The notes below the pieces were generated by a model. It ran no database searches and was not told the DNA's origin. It saw only the letters and a program-made list of their open reading frames with translations. A DNA stretch of 12,816 nucleotides from Bacteroidota bacterium (GTDB lineage Bacteria; Bacteroidota; Bacteroidia; Chitinophagales; Chitinophagaceae), in the NCBI GenBank assembly GCA_023423835.1, contig JAFAEW010000024.1, forward strand, positions 1-12,816, read 5' to 3'. Of the stretch, positions 1 through 6,918 are shown one piece after another. Both the position numbers and the translations under genes were made by a program. Position 1 is the stretch's first letter, and every line of letters begins with the position of its first letter.

Positions 1-489
1 ATTCAGTTCAAGGTAAAACACCTCATGATCACCACCGTTACCGGACATTTTAAATCTTACGATCTGCTCGTGGTAACCGAAAATGAAGATTTTACAACCG
101 CCTCGAAAATCGAATTTACCGCAGATATTGATTCCATCGACACCCGCAATGCACAGCGGGATGCACACCTGAAATCAGCCGATTTTTTTGATGCTATAAA
201 CCATAGTCAACTGCGTTTCGTTGGCACTAAATATGAAGCGAAAGGCGATGAAGCCACCCTGGAAGGTGAACTTACCATCAGAAACACGACAAGACCAATA
301 ACTTTACAGGTAGAATTCGGCGGAATTGTAGTAGATCCGTATGGACAAACAAAAGCGGGCTTTACCGTAACCGGAAAGATCAGCCGCAAAGAATTTGGTC
401 TTACCTGGAATTCCGTTACCGAAGCAGGAAGTGTAGTGGTTGCCGATGAGATCAAAATCAATGCGGAAGTGCAGCTTATCAAACAGTAA
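1..489 (+). CDS. YceI-family protein, 5'-truncated by window edge
   Basis: The reading frame is open from base 1: the codons before the first ATG (25) read IQFKVKHL, which continues smoothly into MITTVTGHFKSYD. This is the usual N-terminal part of a YceI domain (IQFKVKHLMI-type strand), so the ATG at 25 is internal and the true start lies left of the window. The visible 162 residues cover most of the family's ~170-190 aa. YceI proteins form a lipocalin-like beta-barrel that binds long isoprenoid/quinone-like lipids; many are periplasmic, others cytoplasmic, and the missing N-terminus prevents a decision here. The C-terminal RKEFGLTWN segment and final KINAEVQLIK strand are typical. The next gene starts 21 nt downstream, so co-transcription is likely. 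The family call is secure; the ligand is not. Confidence 0.9.
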   Translation: MQFKVKHLMITTVTGHFKSYDLLVVTENEDFTTASKIEFTADIDSIDTRNAQRDAHLKSADFFDAINHSQLRFVGTKYEAKGDEATLEGELTIRNTTRPITLQVEFGGIVVDPYGQTKAGFTVTGKISRKEFGLTWNSVTEAGSVVVADEIKINAEVQLIKQ

Positions 490-510
490 CAAACTTCAAA
501 TGATTAAGAA

Positions 511-1488
511 ATGAATGAGTTAAAAGGTATTCATCATGTAACAGCAATTACCAGCAGTGCCGAAAGAAACTACGATTTTTTTACGAATGTTTTGGGCATG
601 CGGTTGGTGAAGAAAACAGTCAACCAGGATGACATACAAACGTATCATTTGTTCTTCGCCGATGATAAGGGGAGTGCAGGAACGGATATGACCTTCTTCG
701 ACTTTCCCGGAATTTCAAAAGGCGTTCACGGCACCAACGAGATTTCCAAAACCTCTTTTCGCGTACCGTCTGATGAGGCGCTTGCTTATTGGATAACAAG
801 ATTTGACCGGTTGGGCGTGAAGCATGGTGAAATTGAAGAACAGTTTGGAAAAAACACAATTTCTTTTGCCGATTTCGATGATCAGCAATATCAGTTGATA
901 TCTGATGAACACGACGAGGGAATTGCATCAGGGATTCCGTGGCAGAAAGGTCCCGTTCCGTTGGAATTTGCGATTACCGGTCTCGGCCCTCTGTTTGTGC
1001 GCATCGCCGATTTTAATTCGTTGAAAAGAATGTTCGAACAGGTTCTTTTGTTTAAGGAAACAAAGCAGGAAGGAAGCTTCCACCTCTTTGAAATGGGAGC
1101 GGGAGGAAACGGTGCTTCGGTTATCGTGGAAGATAACCCGCATCTTCCACTGGCGCGACAGGGCTTTGGATCAGTACATCATGCGGCGTTCCGAGTGGCT
1201 GATCGTTCTGAACTGAATGAATGGATAGAGCATTTGAATCGTATCGGTCTACCATCCTCCGGCTTTGTAGACCGCTTCTTTTTTCAGTCACTTTATGCAA
1301 GGGTTGCACCGCAAATATTGTTTGAGTTCGCTACCGACGGTCCGGGATTTATGGGAGATGAGCCATACGAGACGCTGGGAGAAAAACTATCGTTGCCTCC
1401 TTTTCTGGAGCCGAAACGGGAACAAATAGAGAAACTGGTTCGTCCCATCAATACGGTACGGAGTACGAAGGAATTTGCGAAAGAATAA
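511..1488 (+). CDS. MhqO-type ring-cleaving dioxygenase (two VOC/glyoxalase domains)
   Basis: This 325-aa protein has two vicinal-oxygen-chelate modules. The N-terminal one begins GIHHVTAITSS (metal-ligand-type H8/H9) and contains LGMRLVKKTVNQDD and TYHLFFAD. The C-terminal one begins around residue 218 with GFGSVHHAAFRV (H223/H224) and ends with VDRFFFQSLYAR and ILFEFATDGPGF, where E272 is the likely last metal ligand. This pattern and length match the MhqO/MhqA/LinE-like family, which opens hydroquinone rings with Fe(II) and protects cells from quinone/hydroquinone stress. It is cytoplasmic, with no signal peptide. It lies 21 nt after the YceI gene. In other bacteria mhq genes sit with an esterase and a MarR regulator; neither is visible here, but the operon continues off the left edge. 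The start at 511 gives the normal family N-terminus. The substrate is inferred from family only. Confidence 0.88.
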   Translation: MNELKGIHHVTAITSSAERNYDFFTNVLGMRLVKKTVNQDDIQTYHLFFADDKGSAGTDMTFFDFPGISKGVHGTNEISKTSFRVPSDEALAYWITRFDRLGVKHGEIEEQFGKNTISFADFDDQQYQLISDEHDEGIASGIPWQKGPVPLEFAITGLGPLFVRIADFNSLKRMFEQVLLFKETKQEGSFHLFEMGAGGNGASVIVEDNPHLPLARQGFGSVHHAAFRVADRSELNEWIEHLNRIGLPSSGFVDRFFFQSLYARVAPQILFEFATDGPGFMGDEPYETLGEKLSLPPFLEPKREQIEKLVRPINTVRSTKEFAKE

Positions 1489-1565
1489 ACAGCGGCGAAA
1501 AAAGCTGAAGCGAAAATTTAAGAAGTTCGTACATTCAGGATCGGTCGCTAAAAAATTTTGACGAT

Positions 1566-1862
1566 ATGGAAGATGTAAAACTAAATCTGCACGAAAATGG
1601 CGAAGGAAAGTTTTCGATCAACGACGGGAACGAAGAGCTGGGTGAAATGGTAGTTGCGGTTTCCGGCAAAAACCTCACGGTTTATCATACGGAGGTTGCT
1701 CCTAAAGCAGAAGGCCGCGGATTGGCAAAAAAGATGTTTGGTGAAATGGTGCAGTATGCAAGGAAAAATGGTTTGAAAGTAATTGCCCGCTGCCCTTATG
1801 TAGCGGCGCAGTTGCAACGCCATCCTAATGAATTTGCCGATATCTGGGATAAAGGTGCATGA
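1566..1862 (+). CDS. Small GNAT-like N-acetyltransferase (YidJ/Gcn5-related type)
   Basis: This 98-aa protein matches the minimal single-domain GNAT family (Acetyltransf_CG, YidJ/human GTLF3B-like). Visible signatures are the strand LTVYHTEVAP (residues 37-46), the acetyl-CoA-binding turn AEGRGLAKKM (48-57), the following helix MVQYARKNGL, and the family-specific C-terminal CPYVAAQLQRHPNE (76-89). The protein is complete at the family's usual length of ~90-105 aa. Family members are presumed acetyl-CoA-dependent transferases, but substrates are mostly unknown. It lies 77 nt after the dioxygenase on the same strand; that gap has no clear terminator or good promoter, so it may be in the same operon or separate. 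Transcription downstream runs into a gene-poor repeat region. Confidence 0.85.
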   Translation: MEDVKLNLHENGEGKFSINDGNEELGEMVVAVSGKNLTVYHTEVAPKAEGRGLAKKMFGEMVQYARKNGLKVIARCPYVAAQLQRHPNEFADIWDKGA

Positions 1863-2247
1863 CAAAACGAATACATCCGCTTCAATTCGCCGCCGGTAAA
1901 ATCATTGTCGGTTTGTTTAAAAACACGAATAGAATTTGCTGATATCCTTAGCAGTCGCAATACAAGCTGCTGATTCGTTTGCCGTTCATTTGAAACAAAG
2001 CCGTTAATTCTTTAACGTCTGCTTCCAGCTTTATCAGAAACTGCTGAAGCCCGGTTGGAAGTGCTGCGAAACTGCTGACCTCATTCCTCAAATTGTTGCC
2101 TTGATTCAAACTTTATGGCGCCGTTTCAAAATGCGCCGGTAATTCTGTTTTATGTTGCGTTGAAAAATAGGAAAGCGAATAGCAGTTTTTGATAAATGAA
2201 CTGCCAGAGGCTTATCTACCTTCCGGTTTTACAAATCAACATAAATT
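1863..2247. other. Gene-poor stretch before the repeat array
   Basis: No intact gene is visible on either strand. The only structured content is the weak minus-strand remnant at 1948-2121. No terminator hairpin with a U-tract was found after the GNAT gene. Base composition is similar to the flanks. Confidence 0.6.
1948..2121 (-). pseudogene. Possible remnant ORF, unrecognised
   Basis: The minus strand carries a 57-codon open stretch ending at a TAA (1948-1950), with protein-like composition including LPTGLQQFLIKLEADVKEL and TALFQMNGKRISSLY, mostly amphipathic helix in character. It has no good start codon and is closed upstream by an in-frame TAA (2122-2124), before which the frame stays open for some 28 more codons. 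This could be the decayed end of a helical protein or plain chance. I do not recognise a family. Confidence 0.2.
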
Positions 2248-2316
2248 ATGAAGAAATTATTTTTACCTTTTTTGTTGCTGAGCGCAGAGAAAAGGAGAAC
2301 GCGAAGTTTACGCTGA
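2248..2316 (+). pseudogene. Truncated secreted-protein start cut by the repeat array
   Basis: An ATG at 2248, preceded by an AT-rich leader, encodes MKKLFLPFLLLSA, a textbook start of a signal peptide (two lysines, then a hydrophobic core). After the 13th codon the frame enters the first repeat unit (from 2282) and changes to the basic sequence EKRRTRSLR, stopping at TGA 2314-2316. The rest of a secreted protein is not seen downstream. The likely reading is a gene whose body was lost or displaced when the repeat arrived. Alternatives are a chance match or a very short hydrophobic peptide. The evidence is only 13 codons. Confidence 0.4.
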
Positions 2317-2688
2317 GATTTAACTCCAAATCTATCCCTCTGCGAATGCTTTGCATCTCTCGTTCTCTGCGCTAAAAAAACTTGAATGCAGAGAAAAGGA
2401 GAACGCGAAGTTTACGCTGAGAATTAACTCGAGATCGATCCCTCTGCGAATTCTCTGCACCTCTCGTTCTCTGCGCTAAAAAAACCTGCAGAGAAAAGGA
2501 GAACGCGGAGTTTACGCTGAGAATTAACTCGAGATCGATCCCTCTGCGAATTCTCTGCACCTCTCGTTCTCTGCGCTAGAAAAACCTGAACGCCACAGAA
2601 AAGTAGAACGCGAAGTTTATGCTGATATTTAACTCCAAATCTATCCCTCTGCGAATGCTTTGCATCTCTCGTTCTCTGCGCTAAAAAA
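2282..2688. repeat. Four ~100-bp imperfect-palindrome repeats, order A-B-B-A
   Basis: Units lie at about 2282-2380, 2387-2486, 2487-2586 and 2591-2688. Each starts with a form of GCGCAGAGAAAAGGAGAACG and ends TCTCGTTCTCTGCGCTA followed by an A-run, so the ends are inverted relative to each other (GCGCAGAGAA against TTCTCTGCGC) and can fold into a long hairpin. Units 2 and 3 are directly adjacent, exactly 100 bp apart in phase, and differ at only two positions. Units 1 and 4 share a different core (AACTCCAAATCTATCCCTC, then GCGAATGCTTTGCATC), identical over about 60 bp. A partial copy of the right end (GCATCTCTCGTTC) lies near 2704-2716. This resembles extragenic palindromic or MITE-like repeats rather than a gene or CRISPR. 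No encoded transposase or target-site duplication was identified. Confidence 0.85.
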
Positions 2689-2817
2689 TTGCCGCACAGC
2701 GGCGCATCTCTCGTTCCCGCATCAAACGAAAAGCCGATGTTTACGTGTTCGAATTACAACAGGGTAGGGGTGAAGTTTCTTTTCGAACGTCTTTTTGTTA
2801 TTTTCGCCCTAATTTTT

Positions 2818-2847
2818 TTTTCTGAAAACTATTTTTACTTAATTTTG
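2818..2847 (+). promoter_or_regulatory. Candidate Bacteroidota promoter for rpsO
   Basis: TAATTTTG at 2840-2847 matches the Bacteroidota -7 consensus TAnnTTTG and lies 46 nt before the rpsO ATG. A T-rich block ending in TTTTCTG (about 2817-2823) is a weak -33 element. An AT-rich tract extends upstream. No Shine-Dalgarno precedes the ATG, as is usual for the phylum. Confidence 0.5.
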
Positions 2848-2893
2848 CCGCCACTTTAAGAAGAAGCAAATTTTTGCAATTAAACTTATTTAG

Positions 2894-3166
2894 ATGTCTT
2901 ATTTAACAAAAGAGAAAAAAGCGGGTTATTTTGAAACCTATGGCGGTTCTGCCACCAATACCGGTTCCATTGAAGGGCAAATTGCTATGATTACGGATCG
3001 CATTAGCCATATTTCCAAACATCTTCAGAAAAATAAGAAAGATTTTTCTACACACCGGGGATTGATGCAACTGGTAGGTCAAAGGAAATCTTTGCTTGCT
3101 TATCTGCAGAAGAAGAATTTGGAAGGATATCGTTCATTGATTGAAAAGTTAGGTCTAAGAAAATAG
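2894..3166 (+). CDS. rpsO: 30S ribosomal protein S15
   Basis: This 90-aa protein has the full S15 length and hallmark segments: YGGSATNTGSIEGQIAMIT near residues 16-34, RISHISKHLQKNKKDFSTHRG, and the C-terminal LVGQRKSLLAYLQKKN followed by YRSLIEKLGLR. S15 binds 16S rRNA at the central domain early in 30S platform assembly. The start gives MSYLTKEKK, standard for the phylum. It lies upstream of pnp, the arrangement conserved in many bacteria, but here a strong terminator sits between the two genes, so much of the transcription probably stops after rpsO. The identification is secure. Confidence 0.98.
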   Translation: MSYLTKEKKAGYFETYGGSATNTGSIEGQIAMITDRISHISKHLQKNKKDFSTHRGLMQLVGQRKSLLAYLQKKNLEGYRSLIEKLGLRK

Positions 3167-3183
3167 TATTATTATTATGCAAG

Positions 3184-3228
3184 AAACTATTCCCAACTGC
3201 AAAATGAAACGGTTGGGAATAGTTTTTT
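3184..3228 (+). terminator. Intrinsic terminator after rpsO
   Basis: A perfect 14-bp stem, AAACTATTCCCAAC (3184-3197) with GTTGGGAATAGTTT (3212-3225), encloses a 14-nt loop and is followed by a T run ending at 3228. It begins 18 nt after the rpsO stop. Confidence 0.9.
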
Positions 3229-3250
3229 GTAGTGCATACATTTTATAATT

Positions 3251-3301
3251 ATTGGAATCAACTTATCACCTATTCCCGTCTCCATAGGAGGGTATTCCAA
3301 T
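3251..3301 (+). promoter_or_regulatory. Foldable pnp leader (nested inverted repeats)
   Basis: ATTGGAAT (3251-3258) is perfectly complementary to ATTCCAAT (3294-3301). Inside it, CCTAT (3269-3273) can pair with ATAGG (3284-3288). The structure lies 21 nt before the pnp ATG and contains an AGGAGGG sequence (3286-3292). In enterobacteria PNPase controls its own mRNA through a leader stem cut by RNase III; a similar role here is inference. Confidence 0.4.
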
Positions 3302-3322
3302 CTCAAACTTATTGAAACATTT

Positions 3323-5464
3323 ATGTTATCTCAACCTATTCAGACTAGTTTTCAGCTTCCTAATGGGGCTGAAGTTTTCATAGAAACCGGTCGTCTTGCC
3401 AGGCAGGCGAACGGAGCAGTTACCGTTAGACAAGGTAAGTGCATTATTCTTGCTACCGTGGTGGCAAACCGCGAACCCCGGGAAGGCCAGGACTTTTTTC
3501 CCTTAAGCGTAGATTACCAGGAAAAATTTGCCTCTGCAGGTCGTATTCCGGGCTCATTTTTTAAGAGAGAAGGCAGGTTAAGTGATTCTGAGGTATTGAT
3601 CAGCCGCTTGATTGACAGGGCATTAAGACCTTTGTTTCCCGACGATTATTTTTGTGATGTGCAGGTTCTGGTTTCGCTGATTTCTTCCGATAAGGAAGTG
3701 ATGCCAGATTCTCTGGCTTGCCTCGCTGCAAGTGCTGCGCTGGCAGTATCGGACATTCCCATAAAAGAAATTATTTCTGAGGTGCGGGTAGCCCGCCTCG
3801 ACGGAAAATATATTATCAATCCCTACCGTTCGGAACTTGAAAAATCCGACATGGAATTTATGATCGGCGCCACCGAAAAAAATCTTATGATGGTAGAAGG
3901 TGAAAGCAAGGAAGTTTCTGAGGAAACCCTGGTTGAAGCCCTCGAAGTTGCCCATGATGCTATCAGAGTTCAGATTAAGGCGCAACAGGAATTAAGGGAT
4001 AAGGCAGGTGTAACCGGAAAAAGGGATTACACCAAACCTGCCGAAGACCTGCAATTGAAAGAAAAAGTTGTCGCTTTTGCAAAAGAGCGCATGAGTGCGA
4101 TCGCCCATTCCGGTTCTCAAAAACATGAAAGAAGCGAGGAGTTTGGGAAGCTGAGAGACGAATTGATTGTAAGCCTTGGAGAAGAAGTGGAAGATTCCAC
4201 TAAGAAGCTGGCCAAAAAATATTTCGAAGATCTGCAGTGGGAAGTTGTAAGAAATATGATTCTTGATGACAATGTGCGGCTCGATGGCAGGAAGCTCAAT
4301 GAAGTTCGTCCGTTAAATATGGATGTTGACGTATTGCCTTCTCCACATGGATCGGCCTTATTTACCCGTGGAGAAACACAGTCTCTTACTACCGTAACCC
4401 TGGGAACGCCGCTTGACGAGTTACTTATTGAAAGTGCGGCGGTGAGCGAATACAGCAAATTCATCCTGCATTATAATTTTCCTCCGTTTTCAACCGGGGA
4501 AGTTAAAATGATGAGAGGTCCGGGCCGCCGTGAGGTGGGACATGGAAACCTGGCCATGCGTTCCTTGAAGCAGATGATGCCGGGAAATGATTATCCTTAT
4601 ACTGTAAGGGTGGTAAGTGATATATTGGAATCCAACGGTTCCTCGTCAATGGCTACCGTTTGTGCCGGATCACTCGCCCTGATGGATGCCGGCGTGCCGC
4701 TGAAAAAAGCAGTGAGTGGCGTAGCAATGGGATTGATCAGTCGCGAATCGGATGGCAAAACCGCCATTCTTACCGATATCCTCGGTGATGAAGACCATCT
4801 GGGAGATATGGACTTTAAGGTTACCGGAACAAAAGACGGAATCTGCGGCGTTCAAATGGATATTAAGGTGGATGGATTGAGCATGGACGTGATGCGTAAG
4901 GCTCTCAACCAGGCAAAAGAAGGAAGACTGCATATACTCGAGGCGATGAATGAATGCATTTCCGAGCCGCGTGAAGATGTGAAGCCACATGCTCCGAGAA
5001 TGGAAAAGCTGTTTATCGATAAAGAATTTATCGGTGCGGTTATCGGGCCTCAGGGTAAAGTTATCCAGGAAATTCAAAAAGAAACAGGAACGACCATCAA
5101 TATCGAGGAAGTTGGAAATTATGGTGAAGTAAGCATTTTCTCCCAGGAAAAAGCGGGATTGGACCGCGCAGTGAGCTGGATCAAGGGCATCGTAGCCGTT
5201 CCATCTGTTGGAGAAGTATATGAAGCGAAAGTGAAATCGATTCAGCCTTATGGCGCCTTCGTTGAATTCCTTCCGAAGAAAGAAGGCTTATTGCACATTA
5301 GTGAAATCAGTTGGAAAAGATTGGAATCACTTGAAGGCGTGTTGAAAGAAGGCGATACCGTTAAAGTGAAACTGATTGGTGTAGACACAAAAACCGGCAA
5401 ATTCAAGCTGAGCCGCAAAGCGCTGATGCCGAGACCGGAAGCTCCGGAAGCAAAAAAATCTTAG
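3323..5464 (+). CDS. pnp: Polyribonucleotide nucleotidyltransferase (PNPase)
   Basis: This 713-aa enzyme has the full PNPase architecture: RNase PH domain 1 (about residues 12-145, with FFKREGRLSDSEVLISRLID), an all-helical linker (about 150-240), RNase PH domain 2 (about 320-540), a KH domain with GPQGK at 575-579, and an S1 RNA-binding domain from about residue 630 (GEVYEAKVKSIQPYGAFVEF). In the second PH domain GDEDHLGDMDF carries D489 and D495, equivalent to the catalytic aspartates of E. coli PNPase. It degrades RNA 3' to 5' using phosphate, and can add tails. It follows rpsO after a terminator, and a structured leader precedes it. The C-terminus is short and ends soon after S1. Complete, with no frameshift. 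Confidence 0.98.
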   Translation: MLSQPIQTSFQLPNGAEVFIETGRLARQANGAVTVRQGKCIILATVVANREPREGQDFFPLSVDYQEKFASAGRIPGSFFKREGRLSDSEVLISRLIDRALRPLFPDDYFCDVQVLVSLISSDKEVMPDSLACLAASAALAVSDIPIKEIISEVRVARLDGKYIINPYRSELEKSDMEFMIGATEKNLMMVEGESKEVSEETLVEALEVAHDAIRVQIKAQQELRDKAGVTGKRDYTKPAEDLQLKEKVVAFAKERMSAIAHSGSQKHERSEEFGKLRDELIVSLGEEVEDSTKKLAKKYFEDLQWEVVRNMILDDNVRLDGRKLNEVRPLNMDVDVLPSPHGSALFTRGETQSLTTVTLGTPLDELLIESAAVSEYSKFILHYNFPPFSTGEVKMMRGPGRREVGHGNLAMRSLKQMMPGNDYPYTVRVVSDILESNGSSSMATVCAGSLALMDAGVPLKKAVSGVAMGLISRESDGKTAILTDILGDEDHLGDMDFKVTGTKDGICGVQMDIKVDGLSMDVMRKALNQAKEGRLHILEAMNECISEPREDVKPHAPRMEKLFIDKEFIGAVIGPQGKVIQEIQKETGTTINIEEVGNYGEVSIFSQEKAGLDRAVSWIKGIVAVPSVGEVYEAKVKSIQPYGAFVEFLPKKEGLLHISEISWKRLESLEGVLKEGDTVKVKLIGVDTKTGKFKLSRKALMPRPEAPEAKKS

Positions 5465-5480
5465 AAGCAAGTTTTATGTG

Positions 5481-5511
5481 AAAAGCCTGTACTGTTTGGT
5501 ATGGGCTTTTT
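5481..5511 (+). terminator. Intrinsic terminator after pnp
   Basis: AAAAGCCTGTAC (5481-5492) pairs with GTATGGGCTTTT (5499-5510) as a 12-bp stem with two G-U pairs and a 6-nt loop, then continues into T residues. It starts 17 nt after the pnp stop and 35 nt before the prfB start. Confidence 0.8.
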
Positions 5512-5545
5512 GATTTATTAACCGCTAAATTAAAAATTCCATATA

Positions 5546-6629
5546 ATGACACAGGAATTATTAAAAGATATGAGGGACCGCCTGCTTGTCCTGAGGAGGT
5601 ATCTTTGACTACGATAACAGAAATGATAAGCTGATCAACGACAAACAACTCTCTCTTTCTACCGGATTTTGGGACGATAACGAACGTGCCACCTCCGTAA
5701 TGAAGGAGATCAAGGTGAATGAATATTGGCTGAAATTGTACAAAGCGGTGGAGGAAGCGGTAGAAGAATTTGCGGTGCTGTTTGAGTTTTGGAAAGAAGG
5801 AGAAGCAAGTGAAGAAGAAACGAAGGTGGCTTATGAGAATGCATTGCAACAACTGGAAGATGCAGAATTTAAAAGTACACTGAATCAGCCCGAGGATAAT
5901 TTGCCGGCAATTCTTCAAATTAATTCCGGAGCCGGAGGCACCGAAAGCCAGGATTGGGCTGAAATGCTGTTAAGAATGTATCGCATGTATGGTGAAAAGC
6001 AGGGATGGCAGGTTACTGCCCTCGACTACCAGGAAGGCGATGGAGCCGGCATCAAAACCGCGAGTCTTCAGTTTGACGGGCCTTTTGCTTATGGATTTTT
6101 GAAATCTGAAAATGGCGTTCACCGTTTGGTAAGGATTTCTCCCTTCGATAGCAATGCGAGAAGGCACACCAGCTTTGCATCTGTTTACGTTTATCCGCTG
6201 ATTGATAATTCCATCGAAATTGAAGTGAGCCCGGCAGATCTGGAATGGAGTTTTTTCAGAAGTGGCGGTAAAGGCGGCCAGAATGTAAACAAAGTGGAAA
6301 CCGCCGTTCGCTTAAAACATATTCCCACCGGAATTATCATCGAATGCCAAAAGTCAAGAACGCAGGGCGAAAACCGCGAATTGGCATTACAGATGTTGAA
6401 AAGCCGGCTGTATGAAGAAGAACTCCGGAAGCAGGAGGAAATCAAAAATTCGGTCAACAGCAGTAAGAAGAAGATAGAGTGGGGAAGCCAGATCAGAAGT
6501 TACGTGTTTCATCCCTATAAAATGATCAAAGATCATCGCACCGATTATGAGGTGGGAAATGTGCAGCCGGTAATGGACGGAGAAATTGACGGATTCATCA
6601 AGGCGTATTTAATGATGCAGCAGGAATAA
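5546..6629 (+). CDS. prfB: Peptide chain release factor 2, made by +1 programmed frameshift
   Basis: RF2 reads UGA and UAA stops and triggers peptide release. Translation starts at ATG 5546 (MTQELLKDMRDRLLVLRRYL), meets TGA at 5606-5608 after 20 codons, and continues in the +1 frame from GAC at 5607 (DYDNRNDKL, then TGFWDD) to TAA at 6627-6629, giving 360 aa, close to the usual ~365. The slip site is AGGAGG-TAT-CTT-TGA-C, the classic autoregulatory RF2 signal with an internal Shine-Dalgarno three bases before the CTT slip codon. Functional motifs are intact: SPF (198-200), the stop-codon recognition tripeptide, and GGQ (243-245), the peptidyl-tRNA hydrolysis loop. Low RF2 favours the frameshift, so the gene senses its own product. 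The ATG at 5700 would lose 51 residues and is not the start. Confidence 0.97.
5594..5609 (+). promoter_or_regulatory. prfB +1 frameshift signal
   Basis: The 16-base sequence AGGAGGTATCTTTGAC holds an internal Shine-Dalgarno (5594-5599), a 3-base spacer, the slippery CTT (5603-5605), and the in-frame TGA followed by C, a poor termination context. It is nearly identical to the E. coli prfB site (AGGGGG there). It is one of the few Shine-Dalgarno-like sequences seen in the window next to a real coding event. Confidence 0.95.
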
Positions 6630-6634
6630 GAAAT

Positions 6635-6675
6635 ACCTAAAAAAGAAAGGCGCAGATTGACGCCTTTCTTAGGTT
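6635..6675. terminator. Bidirectional terminator after prfB
   Basis: AAGAAAGGCG (6643-6652) pairs perfectly with CGCCTTTCTT (6661-6670), extended by ACCTAA/TTAGGT across a small A bulge. On the minus strand the stem is followed by TTTCTTTTTT, giving a good U-tract, so it can serve both prfB from the left and the T9SS tail remnant (stop at 6685) from the right. Confidence 0.75.
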
Positions 6676-6684
6676 AAACCTTCA

Positions 6685-6864
6685 TTATTGTTTTATAGAT
6701 TTTAAGGTAGTTACTTTTCCTTCCACTTCAATTTGTACCATGTAAAGGCCGCTGGGTATTGATGAAATGGAAACGGTATGATCTGCGGCCGTTGTATTGT
6801 CTTTAATTACTTTTCTGCCATTCAAGTCTGTGATTGTAATCCGGTAGAACAACACCGACAAATA
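6685..6864 (-). pseudogene. Orphan T9SS C-terminal sorting domain (gene remnant)
   Basis: The minus strand encodes YRITITDLNGRKVIKD, then HTVSISSIPSGLYMVQIEV and EGKVTTLKSIKQ-stop. This is the type A sorting domain (Por_Secre_tail) found at the end of proteins exported by the type IX secretion system: the DLNGRKV strand, the ISSIPSGLYMVQI strand, and the short basic end are all in the right order and spacing. No start codon fits upstream; the frame is closed by TGA at 6895-6897 and a hairpin occupies the upstream side. Only the last ~60 residues of what was probably a large secreted or cell-surface protein remain. Its stop codon and downstream terminator are still in place. It cannot be the end of the neighbouring lipoprotein gene, which has its own stop at 6919. 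Confidence 0.8.
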
Positions 6865-6895
6865 AAGAGGCGCCCGAAAGCACCTCTTTATTTTT
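6860..6895. terminator. Bidirectional terminator below the lipoprotein gene
   Basis: AAATAAAGAGG (6860-6870) pairs perfectly with CCTCTTTATTT (6883-6893), with a further short inner pairing around the CCGAAA loop. It lies 24 nt after the stop of the minus-strand lipoprotein gene, which it most likely terminates; the T run is better on the plus strand. Confidence 0.75.
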
Positions 6896-6918
6896 CAATA
6901 AACTAATTGAACAAGAAA

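Noticed and set aside
2372..2560. Minus-strand 62-codon ORF in the repeats
   Set aside because: It lies wholly within the repeat units and its peptide is itself repetitive, so it is a by-product of the repeat.
2282..2688. CRISPR-like array
   Set aside because: Units are ~100 bp, nearly contiguous, with no unique spacers of uniform length and no cas genes nearby.
5403..5918. Minus-strand 171-codon ORF across the pnp end and prfB start
   Set aside because: It overlaps two certain genes and a terminator, with composition of a reverse-strand shadow.
5700..6629. Short RF2 starting at ATG 5700
   Set aside because: The upstream segment 5546-5699 encodes the normal RF2 N-terminus across a classic frameshift site.
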